From Spizellomyces punctatus DAOM BR117 (lineage: Eukaryota; Chytridiomycota; Chytridiomycetes; Spizellomycetales; Spizellomycetaceae), in contig NW_015971560.1 of NCBI RefSeq assembly GCF_000182565.1, positions 1-64,000 of the forward strand: a stretch of DNA of 64,000 bases, written 5' to 3'. This document shows, in pieces, positions 1 to 11,281 of the stretch (the first letter of the stretch is position 1; every line of letters starts with the position of its first letter). Below the pieces are notes generated by a model. It was not told where the DNA came from and did no database searches. It saw only the letters and a program-made list of their open reading frames with translations. Position numbers and translations under genes: made by a program.

Positions 1-3000
1 GCATTGTTAAGCATCCGGAGAGCAGTACCACTATAAAAAAAATCTAGTACCGTTCAATGTCCCATCAAAAGCCTCCACCGGAAAACTCCAATTAACTGGC
101 CAGCCGACATGCAGAATATCCGTCACGTCTTCCAAGAGTTTGTATGTCTCGTCTCCAACTCCCAAGCGGTCCTCTTCCAGGTTGGCTGCCACTCCATGTA
201 CTCTTCCCTCGGCTTCTGCTTGTTCAAGAATTGAGGCGTCCCCTAATCGTGATGCAAATGACTTGCTCTCCCGCTGTAAATCGTTGGAGCCACGGTGGAG
301 ACAGTAGATTTTGTCGACATTGGGAAGAGCGAGGAGCGAGGCGAGGAGTTCGGTGCCGAGGGCGCCGGTAGAGCCAGTTAGGAGAATGCGTCGGCGGTCT
401 GGCTGGGAAGTGTCTGCAGGCAATGGCGTAAGTGTAGAGATGCGGGAAATGTATTTTTTGAGGAGATCTTGAGCTTTTGTTAACTGTTTGGTAGAAGCTA
501 CATTGTCATCTCCAGTGGTACCACTGAGTGCACTGGCCAAACCGGAAACAGTCGAATGATCAAATATAATGTCCCGTTTGATGTCCTTTCCCAGTATCTT
601 GGCGAGACGATTGCTGAGCGTTGTGGCACCCAGCGAGTCCAATCCAATTTCAAAGAAGGACACATCATCCATGCTTGTGTCCATCGTCTTTTTCAAGATG
701 GCTGCAACTTCGTCCCTGATCGCTCGCCGTAGATCCGTTAGGGACGTCGGCTCGTTGCGCACACTGCTCAAGTAGGAAGCCAAGTCATGGATCGAGGAGT
801 AGCTAAAGACGATGTCGCGGGGTAGATCATTGTTCACAACTCGCGCCAGTTCGTTACGGAGTTGCGTGGCTCCCAGGGAATCGAGGCCCAATGCAAAGAG
901 AGAGGTACGTTGATCCTGCGGATCCGTTAATGTCGTTGCGTCCCGGCCCATGATCTTGGCCGCAGCTTGCACGATGAAATCTGTTAAATCTCCTTGAGCA
1001 CCCAATGCCTGTTTGGGTCCCTGCTCCGACAATCCCTTCTCGTATCGTTCATAAAGTTTTTGTTCTCGTTCTTTCAGCATGACAGCCGCCCGGCGACGTA
1101 TGACGTTCCCTTTTGATTCTGTTCTCGGGAAATCAGCATGTCCAAATGGTAACACTTCAACTAGTTCCTTGATTAGTCGTGAATGCTGCGGAGCCAATTC
1201 ATTGGCGTCTTCGACAGCTCGATAAACTTGGTCCATCACCTCTAAGGGGGAATACTTTAGTATTTCCTGTCTATCGAGAAGAATGAACGCGCAGGTTTGG
1301 AATCGGTCTTGTCCAAGGATGACGGCTTCGTGGATGAGAGGGTGAGTGCGGAGACTGAGCTCCATCGGGACCGGATTAGTCTTTTCACCGGTGATGTGAA
1401 CTAAGATGCATGTTGAGAAAGATATCTAAGCAGAAGCGGTGCAGCCGAAGTTACCGAGAATGTCGTCTCCGCGTCCCCGATACATCCAGAAGCCAGGCCG
1501 GACTTGTTTGAACAAATCATTAGTATCGTACCTGGAATAGCATACTAGCGTCAAAGCTTTGGATTTTGACAAATTCATTAGATACTCTTGACTAACCATT
1601 CCTCATCGGTGACGCCCTTTGCAAATCCTACCACGCTGGTCCTGACGAACATCCTATATATACCACGTTCTTTATTGACAACTTGCCACTTGATATGCTG
1701 CTCATCAATAATGGGACGCAGGACATTCCATTCCTTTGAGCCGGGTTCAGGCCCCAGTAGCACGCCTGTGAAAGTCAGCGATGGCATGACCTGTTACTAT
1801 TTCTACTTAGAACATACCAGCTTCGGTTGACCCATAGATACTCCTCAGTCCAATACCCCGTTCGACAACGCGGTCTCCGATCTCCTGCGGACAGGGTGCA
1901 CCTCCAACAAGGATGGAATCCAACGACGAGAGGATGCTCCATCGCTCCGGTGCTGTGGTGTCTAGATAACCTACGAAATCTTCGAGTAGTGACGGAGGCA
2001 AAACGATTTTCGTGGGGTTGGTTTTTTGCACTGCGTCGAGCAGCGCTGCGGGACTAAATGGGAAGGATGCGAGGATGATGGCCCCGGAGGCGCGTAGAGT
2101 GGAAAGCCCGACCCAGATGCCCAATGCACTAAAGATAATGCTATTCACTACGTGTCAAATATGCAAGTGCAACAGAAACATACTGGAACAAGGGAGCGGG
2201 GAGGAACGTTCGTTGTCGACGCGACGTATCGTCAAAACCTCGATCATTGGGATTCGCCATCATTGAGCGGTTAGTCCAGTACCGCAACTTTGGGAAGGCT
2301 GTCGATCCGGAACTGTGCATGGCAAGAGTCACACGGTCGGCAAGGTTATCCGTGGCTCCAACACTCTGTTTGATACCAAATCCAACACTGCCATCCTCTT
2401 TCATCCACTCGTTCTTTTCATCACGCAATAATTCTTCAAACTGGATAGCCTCTACCATTTTTAGCTCTGGTAGGTCCTTACGCAGCTGCTGAACAATATG
2501 AGATTGACCAGGCTCGTAGACCAAAGCGACCGCCTTGGAGCGCTGGATGAGATCCACCATGCCGGCTGTGGCATTCCGCGGCGAGAGAAGAAGCGGAACA
2601 TAATCGTTGGTCATCAAAGATAAGAGGTTGATAAAATAGGAGACATGGGAACTGGACAGGTACGCTACAACTGTAAGGCGTACAGTGTTCCAGATGAGCG
2701 GCTGCATATGAGAAACACACATAATGCATATATCCCTTACCTCGATCCGTTTCACGGGCCGGTCCGACAGCTCCCTGATACTTTTCCGCTCCATACCGTA
2801 CGGCATTGATGATTTGGTGTCCATCCAGTGAGCAGTGTCCGGTTCGGGTAGCATCCGGGTACAAGATGTACGGATCATCAGGATTTCTAATGATGGACAA
2901 CGGAAAAGTTGACATCCTGGGAATCAAGCCGAAAAGAAATGAATATTCACCTCTGAAAGATTTGTTCCAAGCTTCGTATAACTGAGCCGCCATTAGATGT

Positions 3001-3018
3001 CTGGTCTCCTCCCAGCAT
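1..3018 (-). CDS. NRPS-like adenylate-forming reductase, 3' end outside window
   Basis: Multi-domain enzyme that would adenylate a carboxylic acid, load it on a carrier protein and reduce it to an aldehyde. Domains in order: an AMP-binding domain (HSSGST loop near 2320, YGSTE near 1830), two consecutive phosphopantetheine carrier domains (LGLDSLGATQL near 880 and IGLDSLGATTL near 640), and the start of a thioester-reductase Rossmann domain (LLTGSTGALGTE near 375). The gene runs off the left edge, so the reductase is incomplete here. I chose the ATG at 3018 because its frame (MLGGDQTS) joins through a 34-nt intron to the conserved DDPYILYPDAT segment. Other introns follow near 2735, 2150, 1800 and 1570; one is needed to bridge VVAYLSS to the upstream exon. 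A TATA-like sequence lies near 3137-3148 (minus strand). Family identity is clear. The substrate is unknown; alpha-aminoadipate reductase itself is unlikely because there are two carriers and a short N-terminus. Confidence 0.85.
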
Positions 3019-5202
3019 GTTGTTTTACGTATGGAGGCAAACGGAGAGAATTCAAAACGAACAGACAAACAGAGACAAGCAGCTGCAATTTGAGTATCCT
3101 CAAACTAATGTGGACGATGACTTTGTAGCTCTGCGTTATATAAAACCCCGGCCAGTGGTGAGCTGCGAAAAACATCCATGTCATCAAATTCAGAACGTTC
3201 CATTTTCCGCCAACAAGCCCTCGTCACCCCGCAGATGCAGCCCCGTCGTTCTCGCGTATTGCCACTATTGACCATTACGACATGTCACCATCCATTTGAA
3301 CCCAGTACTCGTGTCCAGGAACAAGAACATGACAGCGGGTGGAATGGATATACTGATTCATACCACAGGTGTTGGGGTTTCAACTGACCTATTTGTCATG
3401 AATTCCCAGGCTATGACACAATGGGGGAAGACATGAGTTTCTCTTACCTCCATTCAGCGAAATGGTTTGCCAGTTTCACCAACACCGAATGGGATCATAT
3501 CCTCTAGGATTTTTGCTAGCGATGGTGTTCCAGAGAGCATTGTACAAGGTGACTGTTTTGACTTAAGTGCCTTGAAAGGGTGTACATCGGTATATCCCTT
3601 CCTCTTCTCTGTCGGATACGTCGTCCTGAACCGGAAACGTGAGGAAATGTCCAGGTAGCAAGTGTTAAAAATCAAAATCAAGGTCCATCTCGTGGTCATC
3701 CTGTAAAGTGTCGAAGGCTTGCATTCGACCGCAACACCCAGTCGCCGGCCTCCGTGGCGTTGACCTTGTCAAATCGCTCTATGCCGCGTTTCTTTACCTT
3801 TCTTTAAACACAAGCATACTGCCACTTACATGCAAAACTGCAATGCGCCTGCCACTGTGCATTTGTGCCTCCTTTTGTACCTTTTGAGACCACATACGCC
3901 TTGTGTATAGACGGTAGAAAGTTAGGAAAACGTCGTAGACAATGATCACGATCAATACTGAGGCTAAAAGTATAGCTATATGGTATTATCATCTCCTACA
4001 GAGTATTGCCACTTTTACCAATGGCTTTATGTATACATGTAAAGAAATTCATAACATATGCAGGCGCACTTGATAACCACGAAAGGGATGCAAGCAGCGC
4101 AACCTGATTACGGGGGGGATCGGCATTTAGCGGGGATGATCCTAGGGGGATGATCTGCTCAGTTTTTTTTCTTTTGGGGTTTTTGGCTATGGTCCAAGGT
4201 ACTACTGCTCATCAGGTCGTGTTTGCTATGTCAAGGTACATGGTTTTCATGCAGATCATGGCATTTTTGACGTTATGTTGGAACAGCTCTGGCACATGAA
4301 ATATTTTGATAACGACATGGCATTTGCCAAGAATTCGGCATTTGCCGTGATCAGCTCAGTTTTTTTTTTTTCGGTATAAGGATATCAGGTTGCTACACAG
4401 GGTGTCCTTACAGTGCAAACTTACTCGTTCCACCACGTTGTTTTGTCTGTTGGGTGGGTACACATGCACTACAAGTATGCGTCCTGCCAGTACGTGGCAG
4501 TCTAACGGGATTCCTACCTTCCGACCCAATTGACCGTAACCGTTCTTGTTGTTTGACACAATGATATGGAATAGTGATCTTGACATGTTTTGCATTAACA
4601 ATCTGGTTGTTACTGGTGGTTAATCACGATAACATTATTTCGCATGTCTATCTTGGCATGAAGGACCAGACGCACCATGTTTTCAAGGGCATGACATAGA
4701 TTTCTTGTACATCGATCACTCCCTCTTATCAAACCGCCACTGTTTTTTTAAGCGTAATGGATGCTCATGGGGCACGGGCAATGCACATCGGAGCATCTCT
4801 GCACATCTTGTTCCTGCTGTGTAGTGCAGTGCAGGTCACCTTGTTTTTGCGTAAATCCTTTGGTCGCCCTGGGGTACAAGATCAAGAGGAACTTGTCGTC
4901 GATGAAGAGTCCATATACACTGAAAAGAAAGCATAATATGCAAGGACCATAAGCATGGCTCACAAAGACTAGAATCCACACACACATACACTAGCACTGT
5001 GAATGTGATTTGCGGTGCGCTCATGAAAACGACCTATGACCACAGAAACAATATTTCACACTATTCACAAAAATAACAAACATAGTATTGTACATACAAA
5101 ATATCCATGTTATCAAAACATAAAGCAACACAATGTACAAAAAAAGATAATAAAAACCGTATATCCCACCACCATCGGGTCAAACCCATAACATTTTCAC
5201 AC
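3019..5202. other. intergenic region, no gene seen
   Basis: No frame here looks coding and no RNA gene is recognisable. The stretch 4110-4380 holds a loose direct repeat: a GATC(T/A)GCTCAG segment followed by a long T tract occurs near 4150 and again near 4350, each preceded by short GGCATTT motifs. From about 5000 to 5200 the DNA is A-rich and probably contains the 3' end of the zinc-finger gene. Confidence 0.5.
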
Positions 5203-6608
5203 TCACGCTGGCCGCTTGGATGGACACCCGCCAGCTTTAATATGCCTCCTCAAATTACTCAAAACACTAAACCGCCGTCCACACCCATTAGAACACACAA
5301 AAGGCTTTTCTCCTGTATGTGAATTCACATGGGTTTTCAGGCTGCTTGGACGTGAGAAGCGTTTGTTGCAGGTTGGACAAGTGTACCGGCGGAGGGGACG
5401 AGGTGGAGGTGTTGGGATTGGGGGAGTTGGAAGAGGGTTTTCTTGATCTGGCTGTCGTTGTTGTTGTGGTTGTGGAGTGAGATTGGAGTGCGGGCTATCA
5501 CTGGTGGGTGACTTTGGATCGTAAGGTGGTGGTGGGTCGGTTGTGTCCGTACAAGATGGAAGAATGCAGCGCACGCATGAGCATTTTGTCATTGTTCTTG
5601 TCGATGGTGAAGAGGATGAAGAGGAGGAAGGTGTAAGGGTATAGTACGGGTATCCTGATACGTGGCAGTAAAAGGGATACGGATGTCTTTGCCCGTTGAT
5701 CCCGTTTGCGGGGACGTTGTGGTGAGGTACACTTGAGTGGACGTGTTCGTTATGGGAAGGAGCAGGAGGAGGAGGCGGACCTTGGCCTGGTCCATGAGAA
5801 GATGGACCGTGAGATGGACCACGAGGTGACGCCTGTGGTGTCTGTCCGTGTCCATGAGAAAGGGGCGGTAGAGGAGGACCGTGGGCATGAGCAAGTCCGA
5901 TGGGAGTCATCGATGGTCCGTGAGGCGGTGCGTGAGGCAGACTGTGAGACATGTGAGGCGGACCATAAGATGGACCGATGGGGGGAGTAGGTAAAACGGC
6001 TTGTCGACATGCTTGCGCATCCCTATAACCCGCTCGACATTCGCCCATACACCTTTCTCGAACGCTGTTTGCACACGTCTCTCGACATGTTGAACAGGGA
6101 CACGACATGTACCTCGCATTCCGATCGCTCGGGAGAGCATGAGCCGTGGAGTAGGGCAAATACCGCACTCTTGCTATTGTTGTTGGTGTGGTCGGTGCCA
6201 TTGTTCCAGAATGCCACCCGTGATAGGCATCATTGTTGTAGGGCGGTCTCCATGCCCATGGCTGTTGTCCGTGATGTATGGGACGACATTTGCAGAGAGG
6301 ATCATGCTGATGATACCGTTCTTGTTGTTGTTGTTGAATCAAAGGCGAAAGAGACGGAGGCCATCGACTTGCCAGAGGAGGAGGAGGAGGAGGACGAGGA
6401 GGAGACAGAATGGGACTCTGTTTATACAAGGCCTCACTCAATGCCACGTCCTATCGAAATGTCGGGCGGATATTCAGATCAGCGCCCTCATAGGTGACAG
6501 CCAGATACTAAAACTTACGGAAAGGACACGCAGGGCAGAGACGCTGTTGAGATTCGAGTCGCCCAACGAAGGCTCCATGGGTGTTGGGAGGGGAAGACGA
6601 GGCGACAT
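5203..6608 (-). CDS. C2H2 zinc-finger protein, Pro/His-rich, probable transcription factor
   Basis: Predicted 445-residue nuclear DNA-binding protein in two exons (6519-6608 and 5203-6450) around a 68-nt intron with donor GTAAGT. The large exon on its own opens only with GTG just after a stop, so the upstream exon with ATG at 6608 ([10 protein letters not shown]) is the better start. About 350 residues are low-complexity, rich in Pro, His, Ser and Gly, with a short Gln run, typical of a disordered or activation region. Two fingers sit at the extreme C-terminus. Finger 1 (C388, C391, H404, H408) is classical and is followed by the linker HTGEKPF. Finger 2 (C416, C420, H433, C439) ends in Cys instead of His. 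The family is certain but the targets are unknown. Confidence 0.85.
6451..6518 (-). other. intron of the zinc-finger gene
   Basis: Donor GTAAGT after TTTCC, acceptor TTTCGATAG. Removing it joins 30 codons to the main exon in frame and supplies the only plausible ATG. Confidence 0.7.
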
Positions 6609-8634
6609 GATAAAAATAATAGCCCTATCCAAAAAAAACAAGGAGTTGTTCAAATGAAAACGAATCCAAAAACAAAAAGGAACGCTAGTTGGACCAACCT
6701 CTCATTTATCAAAAACACACACACACAAAACACACCCAAACCACTTGACAATGCAAAAGGGCTTTATGCAGAGCAAGAATACACAGCCAAAAGCCTAAAA
6801 AAAACGATATCGCCAGAGCCAAAAATGCAAGTCCAAAAGCAAAAGCCCTAAAGCACAAGAAGGAATGACCGAATCCGCAGATTCGGATGAAAACCAAAAA
6901 GTGTGAAATGAGGTCATATATCACGTGGAATTAACTATTATCTCATTTATCCATATTAGGAAATTCTCAATTTTGCAAAGCGATCGACGGATTTTGAACG
7001 ATTATTATTTATGGAGGAATGTCAACGGTTGATAATGCACACATATGCTCGGACTTTTTTCTCCATTTATTTTATGCGAAAGGTATATGTAATTTGTAGC
7101 GGTTTTCCCGACAATCGCTTCCTGCGATGACACCGGAAGGTACATGACAAGATCCCTTTGTTTGGGTCGATTCAATTCCGACATCAAAAGGGGGGATAGA
7201 CCGATTGAAAAATTCCGTATTTAGACCACATCGGAGGTTCGGGACTACTTTTATTTGCATGGCCGTTTTGGACAACTAAAAGTTACGGCCTGTGGTGCCC
7301 CCCATGGGATAATAGCCGCTTGCACCTGCCTGGTAAGTTTAACAACATTCAAAAGCGACCTTCGTCGATCAGTGTGCTCAAGGCGCGGAACTTGGGTTTA
7401 AGCTCCTGCCAGGTGTCGGGAAGGGTGCTTGCTCTGATGGCCATTTCCAGTTTTATTGATAATCGATATTTAGCAGATGGGCATACTCGCATCTTTTCTT
7501 TATCAGTACCCTCGGCAATCAGCTGCGAGTGATATTTCTTTTACAGACAAGACCTTACGACAAGTTACAATCTGCTGTATGCACATCGTGTGTGAGGGAT
7601 TTCGTTTTTACACAAGACAGTGAATAGTTGTCGGTGTGTTTACGACGATTTCAAATGTGCAAATTATGTTGTACTTGCAACTCTGAACGTCTCCTAACCC
7701 CAACGATACTCCAACGATACTAGTAGTATTGGAACCCATTGAATGCACTCACGCCGAATGCCCAACGTATCGCGGGTGGGTTCTGCATATTGTAAAATGT
7801 CGCTTAACCGAGGTCAGCAAGAGCCATTGAATAGAGCATTTTATACACGTATGTATTATTTTTATTACAGAGAAAAGCATGTCTGTACATCTCACTACGC
7901 CAAAACATCTGACAATCATTCACACTTCCGATTTCCTTTTGAATCTTCCGAACGCATAACCGAATTGGCCCATGCGTTTCTCACCTTTAGGAAATCTTCT
8001 CATTTGGATGTGGAAGCAGCTCGGGACGCAAGGACATGAGTTCAAAACGTCTATCACAACTGCCATTCGGAGAAGTAGTTTGGTGACTTTGAAAAATCCC
8101 AAGAAGAAGAAGTAGACGGTGTCGCTGGCAACATCCCTGGACGGTTGGACTCATGAGATATTTGGTTGTGTTGTGGGTTGTGCGTAGGTCGGATGGAAAG
8201 TATATGTGCAAGTGGGTGGGCAGACAAGTACCGGCGAAATATATATAACTAATGAACCCATGCATTGCAGTGCACTTGACAGAAGATCTGCAAATGCAGT
8301 ATATTATTCTATATGCTCAGCTTGTTCTCTGAATTATCTTGTACAGTATGTGCACATAAACCAGTCCCTATGTGATGACACTTGAGCGATGGGTTACGAA
8401 CTGTCCTAGGAATAGCATGCGACTATTTTCACCATAGAATCAAGTCTGTAGAACAGATGCACTACCTTGCAACTGTGATGGCCGACCGGGCTTTTTTGGT
8501 GTCACCAGAATGAGTGGATGTGGGCATATTATATATTCAATGTATGGTACGGACTGGCGTCCAAGATATATCATCTCTAACCCAAGAGAGCCACGAGCAT
8601 ATGCGCATCTTCATGCCCAACTACATATCACGAT
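6609..8634. other. intergenic region, no gene seen
   Basis: Two kilobases without a convincing coding frame, RNA gene or repeat. The left part (6620-6850) is A-rich with CA-rich stretches and probably contains the zinc-finger promoter. The right part lies downstream of the FAD oxidoreductase. Confidence 0.5.
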
Positions 8635-9972
8635 CTAGATCTTGCCAAACATATTGCCATGATCCCAGATTTCTTTACATTTCCGAAGTCTATCCAAATT
8701 GGAACCCCAGAGAGCTTCTGCGCTCTTGTGATGCGACTGGTTGGTATATTCTCCCTGGGAATACCTCTTCAATCGTTCGGCACCCGCTTGGACCCATTGG
8801 ATGCATGGTTCTTTCTGACTGATTTCCGTCCACTCAATTCCGTAAATAAGCCACCAGTTGCTGTCGCGATGAGAAAAGGCGGTATCGCCAGATGGCACAT
8901 CTTGAATCGCACCATCAAATGGAAAGATGGCGACAAAACCGGTCGGTTGCGGTAGGGTGGATAGCATATCCAAGCAAGTGTCGATAATTTCGTCGTTGAT
9001 GTCCGCCAGGAACAGGTGCTTGTCGTGCATTCCGATATTTGGAGAGTGTATATCTCCCAGCATGGATTGAAGCTCGACATAGGTAGATTGGCGGACGCTG
9101 CTCATCAGTGGCGCGGAACCAGCGAGGTTCTTGAACGGCTCTATGGCTAGTGTTCCTTTGTCAACCGACGGGCCAACGTAGGATAGAATGACGGTTGCAG
9201 AAGGTCTCCGAATCTTATCGGCATCCGGAACGAACCCAAGAACAAGAGCGCCACTAACATGACGAGTTGCGCTTGTCATGGCCGCGACGTACGATTTGGT
9301 GAGAGATTTCGGTTCATTAAAACCGTAGAGGGCCATCCCAGAGAGTGTTGCTGGGACCGGATAGAGACGGAAACGAAACAGCGTGCATACCCCGAAATAT
9401 CCTCCTGCACCACGCATAGCAAAGAAAAGGTCTGGATGAACAGCTGCGGAAGTCGTAATCAGCTCTCCTTTCGAAGTGACAACGTCCATGGACACGATCC
9501 CATCTATTGAGAGTCCATATTGCCGAGACAAGTAACCCCATCCGCCGCCCAAAGTTAGGCCTCCAACACCAGTGTCAGGGTCAGTCCCAAACGGTGCATG
9601 CATGCCAAAGAGCGAGCATTCGCGATCAACTTGGCCAAGTTTCGCGCCTCCTTGCACGGCAACAGTTCTGTTCACAGCGTCAACAATGACGGCGTCCATA
9701 TGCCTTAGATCGATGGCCAAGTGATCATTTTTGTAGCATCGCATCGAGTGCCGACCGCCTGCAACTGTAACGGGTATTTGGTTTGACGAGGCCCACTTGA
9801 CACATTCAATGACATCCTTGTTATTCCGAACGTAAACGATGGCCAAGGGAAAAGCGTCAAGGTCATGATTAAAAGTGTCCTTTCTGGCCTTGTCGTATGC
9901 CCCGCCTTGTGAAGGCTCAACGATGGACGTGCCTGGCAGCAGGGATTTTAAATCCTCAAGTTTTGAAGCCAT
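8635..9972 (-). CDS. FAD-linked oxidoreductase, berberine-bridge-enzyme-like
   Basis: Predicted 445-residue flavoprotein oxidase or dehydrogenase. The N-terminal FAD-binding domain carries VAGGRHSMRCY, whose His is the usual site of the 8-alpha-histidyl FAD bond. It also carries the VGGLTLGGGWGYLSRQYGLS signature. The Cys that makes a second covalent flavin bond in classical berberine bridge enzymes is absent from the GTDPDTGVGG loop, so flavin attachment is probably single. The C-terminal BBE segment (ALWGSNLDRLRKCKEIWDH) is present, but the protein stops soon after GNMFGKI, a little earlier than the usual FRLNQNI ending. I chose the ATG at 9972 because the longer open frame begins with GTG. 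There is no obvious signal peptide. It looks like a single-exon gene. The substrate is unknown; sugars or secondary metabolites are typical for the family. Confidence 0.85.
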   Translation of the reverse strand: MASKLEDLKSLLPGTSIVEPSQGGAYDKARKDTFNHDLDAFPLAIVYVRNNKDVIECVKWASSNQIPVTVAGGRHSMRCYKNDHLAIDLRHMDAVIVDAVNRTVAVQGGAKLGQVDRECSLFGMHAPFGTDPDTGVGGLTLGGGWGYLSRQYGLSIDGIVSMDVVTSKGELITTSAAVHPDLFFAMRGAGGYFGVCTLFRFRLYPVPATLSGMALYGFNEPKSLTKSYVAAMTSATRHVSGALVLGFVPDADKIRRPSATVILSYVGPSVDKGTLAIEPFKNLAGSAPLMSSVRQSTYVELQSMLGDIHSPNIGMHDKHLFLADINDEIIDTCLDMLSTLPQPTGFVAIFPFDGAIQDVPSGDTAFSHRDSNWWLIYGIEWTEISQKEPCIQWVQAGAERLKRYSQGEYTNQSHHKSAEALWGSNLDRLRKCKEIWDHGNMFGKI

Positions 9973-11281
9973 TATTCTGCAACCAAAGTGAACGGGGGAA
10001 AGGTAGTTTTGACGAGACGGGCTTCTCTCAAATAATCGGTCAATTGACCTTGACTCATCTTCAATTCGCTGAGGAGGTTCATTGTACACACACACAGATA
10101 GCGTTGGAGCACGTTGGGAAGATCCAGGAATTTGGCCTACTACTTGGCACGCATTCCACGAGGCCCAGGCACTTTTCTAAACTCCTGACCCATTGTCTTG
10201 TTTACTCCATGTGTACTCCAACTAACGTTTGAGCCGGGGAAACGAACGCCAGCATTCAAAAGTATTGAAAAGCACAGTTTCTCAGCCAAACGAAGGGACC
10301 CTACCTCCGAACGATATCTTTATGCCCGAGAAGGCTGAATACTTGTCGGCGCCATTGAGTTACTTTCCACGTGGATATACTCGTTAAGTTCCAAAGTCAG
10401 CGTCGCAAAGCGTGTGTCATCCCAAAAGGCACCTTCAGTTTGTATCAAGTCATATGGATTTTGGCTTTGAGGCGAGAAATGTGACTCGGAAAGACCGTCC
10501 CTCATGATGCATTCCATTTCCACTGAAGGTAAAAGTGTAAAGCGGAAGATTTGTGTAGCTTATCGGACATTCCAATCCTCGTTGGGATATATGTGCACCA
10601 TATCAGTTTTCATGTACTCTTGCACAGCGTGTCAAGCTTGAGAGGCCTTCCGACGATAAATCAAAAGTTTATGTCTTGCTGACCATCATGCATATAATGC
10701 AATGCAATGTACCATGTCGTGCGTCCTAAACAGCCCGAGCCATTGTCGTGCTTTTTGTTGTCATAATGTAAACCCAACATTGGTAACAGCGCAGGGGATG
10801 ATAACCCAAGGTTTGTCGTTTGCCCTGACCCTAACGGCTGACCAAACCAATGTTTGTATTCGCATCACCAAGTGGGATAACCAGCACGACACACGATATC
10901 TTGAATATTCAACAAATTCCATGCAAGTAAACGCGCTTGGGCACTGGAGGAGCCCATTGATCGCTCCAGTTAACAATATGGGGGGGAACGATCCGTATTA
11001 TTTTAAAAAGGTTGTTCATCTCCACCATATCGTTAAAAGAAATAAAAAAAGAAAACGACAAATCGAAGAAAACGTTTTTGGATTTTCGCTCCAAGCGCCG
11101 AGTTCGACAAAAAAATCTCCTTTTGGGATTCTAAACCCTCACCACGTTTTTTTACGCTACCGGGCTCAACTTTCATCCACTCTTTTGGGGCTGCGCAAAC
11201 GGTTGTGTCGTAGCTGCTGTTGGGCGGTTTTCGCCGACGAGGAGGACAGTTTGACGTGTCTTTCACGACACCAAACCCTTC
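9973..11281. other. intergenic region between divergent genes
   Basis: Shared upstream region of the FAD oxidoreductase (minus) and the lipase (plus). No convincing gene. A run of A-rich sequence at 11030-11070 and T runs near 11150 precede the lipase start. Confidence 0.5.

Noticed and set aside
2700-2760. Apparent frameshift in the adenylation domain
   Set aside because: Using the acceptor ending CGCCTTACAG instead of the first AG gives a 70-nt intron and a continuous conserved frame (ETDR-VVAYLSS).
7743-8039. 98-codon plus-strand open frame in the gap after the zinc-finger gene
   Set aside because: Composition is not protein-like, no splice partners and no recognisable motif.
8635-10095. 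Start of the FAD oxidoreductase at 10095
   Set aside because: The longer frame opens with GTG and adds a stretch without family character. ATG at 9972 fits better.
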